From NCBI GenBank assembly GCA_012934845.2, contig WNNJ02001603.1, forward strand, positions 62,001 to 126,000: a stretch of 64,000 nucleotides of DNA, in the 5' to 3' direction. Position numbers and translations under genes: made by a program. This stretch comes from Pomphorhynchus laevis (Eukaryota > Acanthocephala > Palaeacanthocephala > Echinorhynchida > Pomphorhynchidae). Positions 30,001-45,000 of this stretch are shown here, piece after piece; the first letter of the stretch is position 1; each line of letters begins with the position of its first letter. A model generated the notes under the pieces. That model was not told where the DNA came from, did not search any database, and was given only the letters and a program-made list of their open reading frames with translations.

Positions 30001-33000
30001 CTGTCAAACTCACTCCAAAAATTGCTTTTCATCAATTTTCTTGTTCAAACAAACTTCTTCTCACAACCACTGCTGCGATTTTCATATGATTTTGAAAAAA
30101 CAACTGGAATATGAATTTTAATAGAAACTAATGCTCATCTGGAAAATCGATGGAATGTCAATTTGTAAGTCTATGACCAGCATTATTTCAAGTTTTACAA
30201 AAGACACTAAGGAAAACCAAAATAAAAATAAAATCCAAATGATCAAAATAAGGAACTAAAATTACAAGTCTAGATTACAATACATGTAGATATATACATG
30301 CATATATCCTACATGCGACTTGGTACGATATGTACCAAGTTGCTCTTAAAATTTGGTACACAATTATCATTCGGAAATAGATGAAAGTTACTAATGACGG
30401 AATCTAAACTCTTGAATAAACAAAGTTCATAAAAATCAGTGATGTACTGCGGATAAAAACTAAACGTAAATTGAAAGATAATTTATTAAGAATGAACTAA
30501 AAATAATTAATTAATTTAGCTATTAAATATGATAATAAATATCTAAAGCGAACGATTAACAATATAATAATAGCTTCATGTAATTAAACTTAAAATCATA
30601 TGAATATTCGTCCGATCCATTATCTACACCGAATATTATAGTGTTGTAAATAATGAGTTGGAGCTAAAAGATTGGTGAGTTTTCGTATATACCGTTAAGC
30701 CTTTCGTACTTTGATTATTAATTTTATAATCAACGTTTGATTATAAATTTTAGTGTACAAATCGTACTTTGGTTACTGGATAATTAGTAACTTACAATTG
30801 ATAAGTTATCTACAAGTTACCAATTGAGAATGTTTAAGTATAATCTCATACAAAAAGTGCATTTAGTTCTCGCATTTTGAATCTACTTATTTAGAAATTG
30901 AAAACTTGTAAGTCTAATCTGATATAGAAAATCAAATTTTGGTTAGTCACTGACGTTAGTCTACTTCCGTATTCAATATTCGTTTGACATTAAAAATATT
31001 AGTACTACTAATGATTACAATCAGTAGATAATGCACAACCTTTTTGATCAGTGGTTATTCAACTGTCGGTAACAGAAATATTTCTCAGGTATGTAAATGT
31101 CAGGTTTAAATCCAGAAACTTTATCTACAATCTGTTGCAGCCACTATCAGCCATATGTATGTAACACAATTATATGTTGAAATTCAAAAAAATAATTATT
31201 AATTGATTAATAATTTACTCACAATAAATCAATTATGATGTGAGATTAATTACTAATTATAATTAATCACAATTTTGATTAGTTATGGAAAAATACAAGA
31301 GAATACCAAACAATGAAGATAATGTACACAATACTAGAGTAATGCATTCATAAAAGACTGTCTTCAATTATTGGAATATCTTAAAGAAAAATTTCCAATC
31401 ATTAAAGCTAAGGATGAGGGGTTTGATACTTTAACCTTATTATCAATTGTGTAATTAGAAGCAATTAGCCTTACAACTAAAAAAGAAACTTCAGCAGTTA
31501 GGCCTACTAACTGCTCTCAAATATTTTTGAATTGGGCTAAGATCTGCCTAATTTCGTAATTTTGTTAAAAGAAATAAAAAACATTCTTTCACTGCTAATG
31601 ATTGATTACCATTGATACTAATCAATATTTAATTGAATATTATATTTAATATTTACAATATTAAATTGTATTTTATTTAACAGCATTTTATTGTAGTGAT
31701 GTACAATTAGGATAATGAGAGGAAATGTAAATTTCCTATTTTCAAAAGTTAGTTAGACCTCAAAGTTTCTGAGTTTGCACTCTCTATAAGTGCAAAATCA
31801 GAGGAACAGTCATCGCTCCTCCCCTGATGTACTATTGAATGTAATTTTAATTTTAAGGATAAAATTTATGATTAACTTGATGGTTTAGTAACATAAAGAA
31901 AAAATATTAAATCAGCTATTTAATAATTGAATTTCTAATTCGTACACAAAAGTTTAATCCAGTGAATTTACCAATGAATTAAAAAATATGTATGCGGCCT
32001 TTGGAGGTATTTTTGGATAGCACATAAACATTTTTCGTATTGTTTTCATTGACGTTTTCTAAAGCATTAATAAAGAAAATGTTGTCGATTTTGTCATTTT
32101 ATTACCAGACCATCCTTTGCAATTGAAATGTCAAGGAAGAATCTAGAAAAAACAACGGGATCTTCAACAAGGCATGTATAGAGAAGTCTTCTTACAGAAA
32201 TACTCACTAAACACGAAAACAAAAACATTAATATCATTCTACACCTGTTTATCATTCTAAACCTGTTGTTCCATCAACGGCTATTTCTTCAGCATCATTA
32301 ATAAAATCAATAAGTGATATTAACAGTCTTGCAAAACATGACGGAAACGCCATCTGCACTACGGGGATCGAATCTTCCGCGATTCTTTCTTCTAGTCCTA
32401 GTAATTTAACTTATAAGAAAATAAAAATATTCAATTTATATCTCAAAAATATGTTATGTACTGCACGAACAGATCTTTGAATTTCAGTGTTTAAATACAA
32501 AACATCATCAAGATGTTTTGTGTTTAATGCAGCAAAATTATTGCAGAATATAATAATTTTATATTAATAATTAATTAATAATAAATACATTAATAGTAAT
32601 ACAATTATATAACAAAGTTATAGTAGTTTTATAACTTTTGTTTATAAAATAAGCGAAACTGTTTTATTTTGTATTTACTCGTATTTTCAATTAATAGATT
32701 ACAATATTAATGTTTAAAGTTAAATTATTCTTTAATTTAATTCTTCTGGTTGTGGCACAATATTATCCTCAAAGGTATTGTTCCTATTCTTGATACAACA
32801 GGACGCTACTAATCAGTCTGGGTGGGTCTCATCAGCTGCTGACCCAGACCTACATTTCACGTTCGACCCTTATTATCTGCTTACTCCGAACACTGGTGCT
32901 GATCGTCTTAGAATTCAGAACGTCTGTATCTTAATTCAACGCTACATCTATTTGGCTGGCTGCTCCAGTTGTGTAGATATACATTGTTTTATATTACTTT

Positions 33001-36000
33001 CGGTAGGGGATCGTATTCTAACGATCTACAGATGCATTCAAGTTAAATTAAAAACATTCATTGCAAGTGGCAGCATGAATAACAGTGATCCGGCCAGCGG
33101 ATTACACAATTATTATCTGCTTTCTCCGGCCCTTATTATCTGCTTTATGGGCGGATCACACAACTAGGTAGGTTTCTAATAGATCGTTAGAATACGATCT
33201 CCTACTGAAAGTAATTACAACAATTTCTTTGACTCTTATTATCTGCTTTCTGGGCGGATCACACAACTAGGTAGGTTTCTAATAGATCGTTAGAATACGA
33301 TCCCCTACCGTAAGTAATATAAAACAATGTATATCTACACCACTAAAGCAACCGGCCAAGTAGATGTAGCGTTGAATCGCGATACAGACGTCCTGAATTC
33401 TAAGACGATCAGCACCAGTGTACGGAGAAAGCAGATAATAAGGGTCGAAAAGTGAAATGTAGGTCTGGGTTATCAGCTGATGAAACCCACCCAGACTGAT
33501 TAGTAGCGTCCTGCTGTATCAAGAATATGAACAATACCTGTGAGGATAATATTGTGCCACAACCAAAAGAATTCCAGCTCACGGATGCATTCAAGTTACT
33601 TTTATTTACTGTTTAATATTATTTTATATAAGACTATTTCATATTATATTTTTAATTATAAAATTTGAATTATCATTAATTTTTAATTTAAAACTATTAT
33701 ATAAAATTACAAATTTTTAATAAAATTTAATAATTATATTTAATAATATATTATATTTAATGATTATATATAATTAAATATTTTTTAATATATAAAAAAT
33801 AATTGTATATATAATTAAAATTTTTTTAATATAATTTAATGATCAGAAGAGCTGCTTATAGATATGATATCTTTTAATGAGGCTTGAGCAATCATAAAGT
33901 AGATCGTTCTTCTCGACCTATTTGAAACAATAGGCTAAAAACAATTCAATAACGAAATTAAATCTAAAAGCTGTTATTTTAAAGGCGCTTGAAGACTTTA
34001 CAAGGAGTCTTATAGACGCTTTTCAATCAGTCTAGATTTTGTTTCGGATGATCCATGATATTTTCATCTAATTGATAGTTAGGGTATATAAAGAAACTAA
34101 CAGGAATGTCTGCAAAGTGTTCATCCTATAGAGTAGATGTGTTCACGCAATTTGAACCGTTCTCGATTGTTATTTATAAAGCAATGAGCGTCGTAATACA
34201 TCAGTGACTTAGTGTAAATAAATTCCAAGGAGTCAGTGCTGAATCAATAAATTTATTTAACCTTAGCATTTACCCAATAAAATTGGCGGAATCTTTTAAC
34301 AATATTGTTGTAATTTAGCAATCATCGCTATGAATAGCAATTTGTATTTTCGCCGATAGCAAATTTAATAAGAGAGAAAAATTCCCAGGAATAACGGATA
34401 AAAAAACGAATTATAATTATAAAAAAATATATAAATGAAATATTATAAAACCAAAATTAATTAATTTCATAATTAAATACGAAAATAATATTTTCAACTA
34501 TTTTAATAATTTAAGATATTAAGGGAAAACTAATTCATTCAATAAACTACTCCAATAACATTAATAATATAGACTTAAAATTCATGTCAGTTGTTAATAA
34601 CGGCTAACTTGAATTTTTATATTAAAACGTTTAAATTTATTTTAAATTATTTTCAGTAAAATAAATTTTATCCATCAAGTATTTTAATAGCATGTTATAC
34701 CAATTTCTGTCTGTTCTCCTTCTACGGTTGAAATTTTGCTTGACAGATTTACTGCAAGGTCTTGAGAAGCAGCTTCTTGTAGTAACGGGACATCTGTCAA
34801 AATAAATTTCTCTCGTCCGAGTTTCAATTCAGCCTGTTCAGCTATAAATGCTTTCTGCAGAGTTTCGAGTTTATGCTTTTTACGACTTTTAACTGTAGTA
34901 ACAACTGTTTTCTAAATGAAAATAATACCAAAATATAATACTATATATACTATATATAATAATTTAAGATAAATATGATAATGAAGTTGTTTATAAAATT
35001 TCTTTTTTAATATAACAATATTGATTTGAATAACATAATATTGTAAAGACTAAAGAAGGACAAACGTCCGAAAAATTACTTGAATACAAAGTTTCTTGTC
35101 TTTTACCTGTTTATAACGATAAGTTTTATCGGATGCGATAAAAACATTCATAAAACTTTTATAAGTTTTATGAATGCGTCTCAATTGACCCGCGTACGCC
35201 ATTTCAAAACACAGCGTATATATAACGTCAGAAAGAATTGTAAAAACACGGAACAGTAATATTTTTGTGTGCTAACAACTGTAGTGACGAACTGAAGAAT
35301 GTGTAACAGCCGAAAGCTTTTCAAATAATAATATTCTTCTTTTCTCGGTATTATCAATTATTTTATACAAAGAAGCATATCACGCAAGAGAGATCCTGAG
35401 TACGGTTTCACCATTACTTCCTATATATAATAAAGGATCCAACGAGTGCAACTACAATTCAGCAACAACCTCTGCCTAGCGTTTCAGAATGGTCCATAGC
35501 AAGTCGATCTGGTAAAAAGCGTAAGCCTCAGACAATTAAGCAAAGTGTCGGAAACACCTTTATTCACAATGTCACACATGCAACCGAAACGACCAGTTGC
35601 GGTTGCCTGTGTGACAACACAGGCAATTTGCCTCTCATTCTAATTATTAGTGTTGCCGGGTACTCATCATTTCTGTTGAAGTGGTTATCATCATTTCGAT
35701 GCTGAAATATGCGAAACTGTTTTATTTTGTATTTACTAGTATTTTCAATTAATAGATTAAATATTAATTATTTTTAATAATTATATTATTATTAATAGTT
35801 ATATTATTTTTTAATATTTTAAAATACTAATATTCAAGTACTAAACTACTAATATTAAAGTATTAAAATACTAATATTATAATAATATTAATTCAATATT
35901 ATTTAAAATATTAAATATTTACAAAATACTACGTATTTTATACGATATATAAATAAAGATAAATAAATAATTATATAAGATTTTATGCAATTTATTTTAA

Positions 36001-39000
36001 TATCAAGTCAAAAATTAAAATTTGAAATATAAAATAAAAGTCAATTTTTATAATGATGACCTTAAGAGTTACAATGTATTTGTCTCGGAGAGGATCACTA
36101 GAGAAGAATACAGAAACTAAAATTTGGCAAATTATATTTTCATCATAATTATTTTGTGAAACCCAAGTGACCTATAGAGGAGGTACCAAATAAAATGGAA
36201 ATACTGTCAAATGTAGCAAAAAATCGAGAAATACAGCTATAACTAAGGACTATTTTATCAACAAAACCTTCAGCAACTATTGTATGAATCGAGCCTACAC
36301 TAACATACCCATGAAAACTAAGTGTAATCAATCAGATCAGCTAACTAGGTCTACGTATTTTATATTATTTATAAATTAAAATATTATGCTCAATAAAATT
36401 CAAATAATTAAATAATAAATAATAAATAATTGTTATAAGATTTTATATCGAGTTTAAATAAAAAATTAAAATTTAAAATAAAAGTCAATATACGATTTAA
36501 TATAAGATAATATACGATGTATAAAAACACACTATACGTTTTGTTTCTGCTTCTGGTTATGCTTGTAGCAGCAGCTAGCGAAATATAAAAATAAATTAAG
36601 TGATTTTATTCCGAAATTCCAACAAAAATACGAAAGTGTATAAAGCAATTTTGTTAAGAAATTGTAATACATATTATGTATTATTATGAATAATACATAT
36701 TAATACATATTATGAATTAAGCAATAAGGGAGTAGGTTGCTTACACTTTTGATACATTGCCAATATTATTGCGGCCGAAGCCAATCGATATAAAATTAGC
36801 GTTTTTGGTTAATTTTATCATTTTTGGTAAGATTGACTGGTAATTCTTGAACATTTAGTGACTATAAAAGACGAAACAATATAATTCTCAAATATATAAA
36901 GGGCATCAAACATTCGATTCGCAAATCGAATGTTTGCGGCTCCTAACACCGCAAACAATTATGAATCATACAATACAATCATATTATGATTGTTTGAAAG
37001 CAAACATTATTAATTGAATTAAATTTAATTTATAATTAACTATAATTACTTATAATAGTAATTAGTTTTTTTCAAATCTATAAAGATATTTTAATATCCG
37101 TTTATAAAAGAAACAACATTTTTACATTTTAGTTTAATAAAGAAGATGTGAGTTACTACCGAAATACTGAATTTAATTTCTTTTATAAAATTATAATTTT
37201 TTGAATATAAAATTAAGAGTGAAATAAAAATTAAAAGGGCACAAATAATTTAAAAATTTCTAAGGTAAAAAGTTTGTGTGAAGAGTTGTACAACTTCTTG
37301 CTTTAAATTTAAAGATATCCGACGAATTTTCAATATGAAAAACAAAACAAAAGTCAACTATTTCGTATTTCTAATATTTTAACTTTTTCAACAATATACC
37401 ACTTCATCTTGACTAACTGCTACTTCATCGACCGTATTGCGTGCCTTTAAAACAAATGGAGGATCTGCCATTTCAATGCTAGCTTGGCCGATCATTGGAG
37501 ATGGCATTGCAAATTGAATAACAGGTGGCAGAATCTTATATAAGCAAATGAATAATAAATATTTTGTTCAATTAACTGACCTTGTAAGATGACTTAGCAA
37601 AACTTTCAACATTCAACCAATAATGATATCGTCTTTTCCATAGAATATTCAATCTAACAAAATATATGGACAAAAACAAATTGAGAGTTAGATTTATCAG
37701 TAATAAAATATTTGACTTTTAAACTTTTGTTATCCCAAATACTTAAAAGTTACTGGTCAAAGCATTCATACATCATAAGCTTCATATAATTAAACTGTTT
37801 TTGAAAAAATATTAAAAAATAAATAAAAAATATTTGTTAAATAAAAAAAATAATTATCAGATAATTGAGTCTACGTATTTTATGAAGTACATTAACAATT
37901 GAAGTGCGTTACCAATTACCTTTTTGTCGTTGCAACATATTTTATTTAATTTAGACATTTTACGGAATACATTTTAATACACATTAGATAAACTTACTGA
38001 GTCTACTTATTTTATACTCCATATAAATTACAAGATTTTATATAAAATATAATCTTATAAATTTTATAAAATAATCAGATAAGATAAATGAGTATTTTTT
38101 ACTATAAATTAAGAATAAAGATAATTTTATACAATTTATATTTATATCAATTTAAAATTTTAAATTTAAATTTAAAATAAAAGTCAATTTTTATGAATTC
38201 AGTTATAAATTATAGACGATGTATCACAATAAGGAATTTAAATCATTAAGAGGAACGGCTATGATATCAGGTTTCGGCCCCTAACTCCTCGACCCAACAT
38301 AGCGGCGGGTACAAATACATGCTAATGACGTATTTCCTCTGATGAAATTTGATTATCTAGTATTCTATTCTAATACAAAGTATTTTATTTATTATCCATA
38401 AACAGTTTCCTCTTAAAAGTTAAAATTTATGTTTAATAATATTATGTTGATTCATATATTGTAGATTTAATATATCAGATATAAGAATTCTTTAAACTAG
38501 CTTGAAAATTAGCAGAAAATAATAGTTGTATCAATCATATATAGTTTCGGTATTTCTAACAGAAGTTATACTAACGGGCAAACAAAGTCCATGGGTCAAT
38601 AATAACTTGTCAGTTGAACAAATCAGATCAAATAACTGAGTCTACGTATTTTTTACTATTTATAAATTAAAACCAAAGATAAATAATTATAAATAATAAA
38701 TAATTATATGAGATTTAATACAATTTATATTTATACAACGAATAAATTTAAAACACAAATCAAATTTATGAATTAACTAATAAATAATTTATCAGAATAA
38801 AGAATAGAGATCATCGAAAGAAACTTCTATATTATCAGGTTTCGGTCGCTATTCTTGATTGGTAATAATAGTAAACACGTCCACATATTTGAGCATCAAA
38901 AGCAGTTTTTGTCAGAATTCATCATGACAAAAAAGAACTATTCGAATCATAAATCTATGAATTTTATACTATATATAAATTAAAAATAAAAATAAATAAT

Positions 39001-42000
39001 TATAAATAATAAATGATAAAAAGGATTTTATAAAATTTATAATAATATTAAGGATATTATCCTTTATAAAAAATTAAGGATAAAATTTATATTTATAATT
39101 AAAAACTAAAATCGATTTTTATGAATTGACTAATACACAATGTATTCGAATAAAGAATAGAGGTCATCTGAAGGAACCAGATGAATGGTTCTTGTGCTTC
39201 AATAACCAGGTTTTATTTTTGACCCTGTTTTCTTTTTTATAAAGATTGTTTTAAAAAGCAGTATTCGTAAATAGTATGAAATTATATAAAGCAGTATTCG
39301 TAAATAGTAGTGAATTATAAATAGTAGGAAATTAATCCAGAGTTCTAATAAAATACTTGAATATCTAGATAATAAGATTTAGTAAAATAATTACTTTAAT
39401 AGTAAAATCCAATCATGCTTCATCTTATTCAAGCAAAAAAAACAAATAACAAATAACATGACATATAAATATTGTCATTTATCCTCCTTATAAATAATAT
39501 ACAATAATTAGATTAAGTTAGCTGATCTGATTTGTAAAATAATAAATGGTTGTGAATAATAAAATAATAATGGTTGTGATACAATAATCTAATACAATTA
39601 GCTAATTTATAAATTAATAATTTTAGTAAAAATCGAAACTTTTTATGTGAAGCGTTCATATTTCTGAAGAATAGCGGCCGAAACCTGATGATATAGCAGT
39701 TCCTCCTGATGACCTCTAATCCTTATTTTGATACATCGCCTGCTTTTATTAGTCCTTTCATAAAAATTGACTTGTATTTTAAATTTCAACTTTTAATTTT
39801 AATATGAATTAAATAAAATCTTATAATATTTCTTATTATTTATTTTTTAAATTTTATTTATCGTTATTTCTAATTTATAAGTGATATGAATTTTCCTGAT
39901 GATAGCAGTTAGCTTTTGAAAATTCGATTTTGTAATAAATATATAAAATTTTAACTATCTGCATCGATCTATAACTAATAAATCAATGAGTGAAGAATCG
40001 ATTTATGAAATAAAAGTAATTTTGTCGTTAGAAATGCAAGCTATTTTCCTACTGAATTAAACAATGTCTAATATGCAAATAAAGATTATTAAGACTAACA
40101 GTATAATTTTTGTAATTTAGGATCAACAAAACACTAATTTATTTTTATATTTCACTAAATGCTGCTAGTATCCAGTGAAAAATTGTACCTTCAAATCGCG
40201 ATCGACGGATAGAGACCAAGAGGAAGACCACATAAAATATGGATACCCTACTGAATGATATGAAAATGGTCGGACTCACGCCCGAAGACGCAGCGGATAG
40301 GGCATTTTGGCGCCAGTGGACGGGGCAAGCGAACCCCGCCTAACGGGATAAACGCTAAGAAGAAAAAATATTATTATATATAATACAAATTCGAATTTTC
40401 AATAGCTAACTGCTACCAAGACAAAAACAAAAATACAAAAGTGTTCAAAAATGTATGACTAATAATTTTTAAGTCGCTATGCTTCTTAAACTGCTACATA
40501 AGTTGTCAAAATGTCTTTAATTACCAGGAAAGTATTAAAGAGACAAACTTTAAGAAAACATAGCAAATATATAACAAATAACGAATAATATAAATATGCT
40601 GCATATAATATTTATAATAAACTTTTAACAAGATATATTTTATTCTGTTATGTGTTTAAAATATGCAGCAAATAAAGTACTGAACAAGATAGAAAATTTA
40701 AGAAAAATAAAAATTATTGTCACTAAAACTTATTGTCCAAAACAATCCGCCTGTATTATTCCACAAAGTTACATTCCAACATCAATAACAAAACTTCATG
40801 AAAGTACCAAACCAGGATTATCAAAACGTACAAAACAGGGAACTGTCAACTCTTAATGTACGATGTTCAGTCTACCAGCGTAGTTTCGTCGCAATAGCAA
40901 GTGGACTTCTTCGTGAACATAGCCGTGCCCCGGGATGTCGCCGTTTGGGTATGCCACTAGTAGCTATTGCCACAACTTCGAATCGGTATATCCACAACAG
41001 CGTTGATATCTCCCATTTTCAACAAGATGAAGACACAACTACAAATGATATCTGTGTAAAAGCAGTTTTAAATCGATAGATGAGTGCTGAAACACGTACA
41101 GTACGAAGAATCCCAGGGAGATCAGAAAATCCGTAGCTGGAAAATTGGCGTCATTGCTTATCTCGGTAGTGAAGACGCCGTCAGAACAATGGGTATGCGC
41201 TTAACTTTTTTGTTTTCCAAAATTCGCGCTTGCACTTCCACCCAAGCAAACCGATGGACAAATCACAAAAGCGTTGAGCGAGCACATGCGTGAACGGTGC
41301 AATACATTTAACCGAGAATCTATACTAGCTAAACCTGTGGCTCTCCATATACCGAAACGCAAAGAAGCTGACGACGCTAAAACCGCTGAGCGAGAAGAAC
41401 ACTGTCTCTGTCGACGAGTGTTAGAAACGATCGACGATGGGGACGTGACTGGGGAAATTCGCTTGATTAGCTCTGCCAATAACATTGCTACTCCATACAA
41501 ACAGCTATTAAACATTATGCGTGCGAAGCATCCAAACAGTGAAACATCATCCCACTCAACGCAGTCAGATGGTCGATTTGTTTCCTGTTACCCGACTCCT
41601 CATCTTGTCAGCTTTGCGATCCTTACCAAGAGCTTCGTCTTCGGTCATCGATGGGTTGAGCGCACTGCACTTACTCGACTTAACTGAACCATCAACAGGA
41701 ATAAACGGAAGTCGACTCATCGATGCGCTGACCGATTTTGTAATCTCAGCACTGGATGGATAGGTACCGATATCAGTATCCTCGGACTCTTGTGAAGCAA
41801 AGCTTTTAATCCTTAGGAAGCTAGACGGGCGTATTCGACCTATTGCTAAGGGGAATAGTGGCGTCGAATAATTGCCAAGGTTGCAAATCGGCGAATGTCT
41901 GATATGGAGTTAGAATTTTTAGTGCCTCGCCAATTTGGAGTCGGTGTCAAAAGAGGAGCGGAAGCCATCGTCCACGCAACGCGTAATTTTTTACGCAACG

Positions 42001-45000
42001 ATCTGACACCGAGATCCGATCTTGTGAAGATCGATTTTCAGAACGCTTTTAACTGTGTAAGCCTGGACGCAATTTTCAAGAAACTTTCTAGACGCTTTTC
42101 TGTAATTCTGCCATGGATAAGAACATGCTACGCAAAACCGAGCAATCTTTAATATGGAAGGTTTGTGGTGCCTTCAGAGCAGGGAGTACAACAAGGCGAT
42201 CCGCTCGGGCCTTTGATATTTTGTGCTACTCTACATGAGGTGGTCGAATCAACGATTTTCTCCATTTCAGCGTGGTACATGGACGACTGTACGATTAAAG
42301 ATAATAGCACCGAACTGATCTTCGATATTCGTTGCATATATGTTATGTTCTCGGTCTGGTTATAAATCTAGACAAATGTGAGGTTATCACGAATGATATA
42401 TCGTTGTACAATGCGATTGAGTCTGCTCTCCTTCAAGCAAAACTAATCAGCCCAGACGTATCTAAAATGCTTGGAGCTCGAGTGGGCGATAATAAATCGG
42501 TTAACATGCATTTAGAACAAGCAACAATACAATTAGATCGAACGATCATTCGACTTAAATTGCTGGTTAGACACGATGCGGTGTTCTTGTTACAGAATGC
42601 ATTCGCTCTACCAAAAGTAACCCACGTATTACGATGCTCGCCATGCTACCAAATCAACAAAATCCAGAGATACAACGGAATGTTACGGTTAGCCCTAGAA
42701 AACACTCTTAATATCCCGCTGAACGACAGCGCGTGGAATCATACAACATTACCGGTTAAAATGGGAAAACCTGGAATCCGATCAATGCAAAATACCGTCG
42801 GGCCAACCTTTTTGACATCAGTAAGGGGATCTCAGTATCTAAAGGGTTCAATCCTACAAAACGTCGCCTGATTTTATAGCAAATGATGACGCGGCTTATG
42901 TACAGAGATTGCTAGAGTGGCAAAGCATATGCGAAGCTGATATTCCACTGGAAACACACCTAGACAGTGGACTTGACCATTGCTAAATATACGTCACGAA
43001 AGCCTGGTTCGGAGCGCGACGTATGAGTTTAGCATAGCAAAACTGAAAGCAGTTTTGTCTCAAATTCATGAGCATTTATGCAGGCATTACCGGCATTACC
43101 GATAACCGCGTTTGGAACTCGAATGGGCGGCAATAGTATGACCATTGCTGTCGCTTTGCGTTTAGGCCTAACGATCTGTACAACCCAGCTGTGCGGTTGT
43201 GGATCACGAATCGACTGTTTCGGAAGACATGGATTGGATTGCCCTAGAACACGCAGTCGTTACACCCGCCATGCTGAGGTTAATAACCTAATCAAGATGG
43301 CACTTACAGCCGCCGACGTTCCCTGTCGCCTGGATTCCAATGGTTTCAGCCGAATTGACGACAAACCACCCGATGGTGGATCTCTAATACCATGGGAGAG
43401 CGTAAAGCTCTTGGTACGGGACTTTAAATGTCTAAACATGCTGGCAAAGAGTCACATTACTCGTGTCATCGATGGCACGGGATGTGTCTCAACGGATGCA
43501 GAAAAATTGAAAACGCACATGTACGAGTGTATCGACTATACTCAATATTCATTTGTGCCGTTAGCTATCGAGACATTTGGAGCATTTGGTTCTTGGGTCA
43601 CTAGTTTCTTGCAGGATTTGGGAAAGAGGCTAGGTCGGGTCATTGCAGACCAGCACGCAGGTTCATTCCTCATACAGCGTCTAAGCGCTATTGTTCTAAG
43701 GGACAATGCGGCATGTATGCTAGATGCGATTATTGCCGCGTCCGCTACCCAGACAGAAGGGGTAGTTCACGATACAGGCGAACCAGTAATGTTGTACGAT
43801 GATGACCAGGACCGATTAGATGACGTCATGGATGGGGTGGAAGATCTTTTCTTGATAAAATCGACTGAGAATGGCATCGATGCGTTGTCAGGAGAAACGA
43901 CAGCTGGATGGGCAGAGGAAATAGACGAAGACGAGAATGTTATCATTGACGGAACTGGTGAAATTGTCTCAGTTGTAAGTGACGTGCAAGAACAATCATT
44001 AGAGGCAATACAGAATGACAGACGAGAATGTGAATGTGGAAACGGATGAAAAGGAGAAAGCAAACGAAGAAGAATCCGATGATCAAACTTTGGTAGAAGA
44101 TGATGAGAGCAATGAGGATACAACAACTGATGATAGTGCAGAGGACGATAAAACCGAGACAGTCAAATCGGTTAAAAAGGACGATTAATTTAAAAACATT
44201 GTGATTTTTTCAATGCCAAAAATATTTAAATAACAAGAAAAATCAAAACATTTTTAACGAAAAAATAAAAATTTTATTTAATATAATATTTTATTTAGAT
44301 AACTTAAAATTGTATTTATTTAAAATTTAAAAGTACGAAAAATTAATTATTTTGCCATTAAAATATACTTAAAGTAAAACTTTTAGATTTATGTAAACAA
44401 TAATTTGATTAAAATTAATTATAAAATTAATTTTAAATTAATTTAAAATTAATTTAAACATAAGAAAACGAAAATTGACTTGTCGCAAAGGATTGCTCTC
44501 GGTTCTTTGCCTCTTTAAAAAAGTTTTACATAATAAATATGTAAAATTAATGGGTGAAAATATAAATTTATTTTGTATTTTTGATCATCGGGAAAAAAGC
44601 CAAATTATTTTGTCATTAAAAACGAAAGAATATTTTTATAAAAATATGTATATTTAATATACATCTGATTTTAATTTGCTTTAAATTCTTAAAAAATACT
44701 TATACTAAAGTATTTTGATGATTAAATGAAGGATAATTAAGTAATTTGCAAATTGTAAATAATTAAACATACTTTAAAACAGTGTAATATCGTGTTTTTG
44801 TTGAACTCTGCAAGTCACGTTTAATAAACCTTTCTGTACTTTCGGGAATTCGAATGGCTGCCAATGTCAGTAATGTTGCTATAAACAGAAATAATAAATT
44901 GAAATTATTAATCTTTAAAGGTCAGTACATGCAGCTTTAGACACTTCCGTATTAGGATCAAGTACTAATTTCCAAACAATGGGTAATAATGCGGATAATA

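Larger units (their letters stand above)
32410..34700. other. Intron e18/e19
   Basis: Contains the foldback element (32739-33573) and a possible LTR fossil (33840-34290). The remainder is AT-rich. Confidence 0.75.
34912..37399. other. Intron e17/e18
   Basis: AT-rich. Holds partial copies of dispersed repeat R (35925-36065, 36345-36500), a hairpin at 36909-36936 and a Penelope-tail-like string CAACCGAAACGACCAG at about 35580. Confidence 0.7.
40790..44260 (+). mobile_element. Non-LTR retrotransposon with RT and restriction-like endonuclease
   Basis: About 3.4 kb. Frames in order: an N-terminal region (40798-41763, broken), RT pieces KLDGRIRPIAKG, KIDFQNAFNCVSLD, EQGVQQGDPLGPLIFCATLH and AWYMDDCTIKDN (41830-42300), and a downstream region with FALPKVTHVLRCSPC. 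Then comes a C-terminal ORF (43078-44049) with CGCGSRIDCFGRHGLDCPRT, a CxC...HxxxC knuckle, and PPDGGSLIPWESVKLLVRDF, an R2-group restriction-like endonuclease core. The RT catalytic motif is YMDD. Several frame breaks show it is inactive as read. The clade (R2/R4/Utopia-like group) is uncertain. Confidence 0.85.
37654..44772. other. Intron e15/e16
   Basis: The largest intron in the window (7.1 kb). It carries three close copies of repeat R plus an inverted one, a LINE 3' end (40195-40370) and the long non-LTR element (40790-44260). The rest is AT-rich. Confidence 0.8.

Noticed and set aside
32243-32409. Plus-strand coding-like frame (STPVYHSKPVVPSTAISSAS)
   Set aside because: It is the antisense of UNC80 exon e19, which matches human UNC80 and has fitting splice sites.
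32778-33167. 129-codon open frame as a gene
   Set aside because: It lies across the arm and centre of the foldback element, its arm is repeated in inverse, and the peptide has no known domain.
33840-33915. Possible UNC80 exon (SNRSRRTIYF, minus)
   Set aside because: Frame does not fit the phase left by e18, and e18-e19 already join in phase.
43767-44126. 119-codon minus-strand frame
   Set aside because: Antisense of the acidic tail of the non-LTR element, open because of GA-rich codon composition.
43078-44188. Acidic ORF as a host nuclear protein
   Set aside because: Its first half carries the CCHC knuckle and PDG...D nuclease core and follows an RT in the same orientation, so it belongs to the retroelement.
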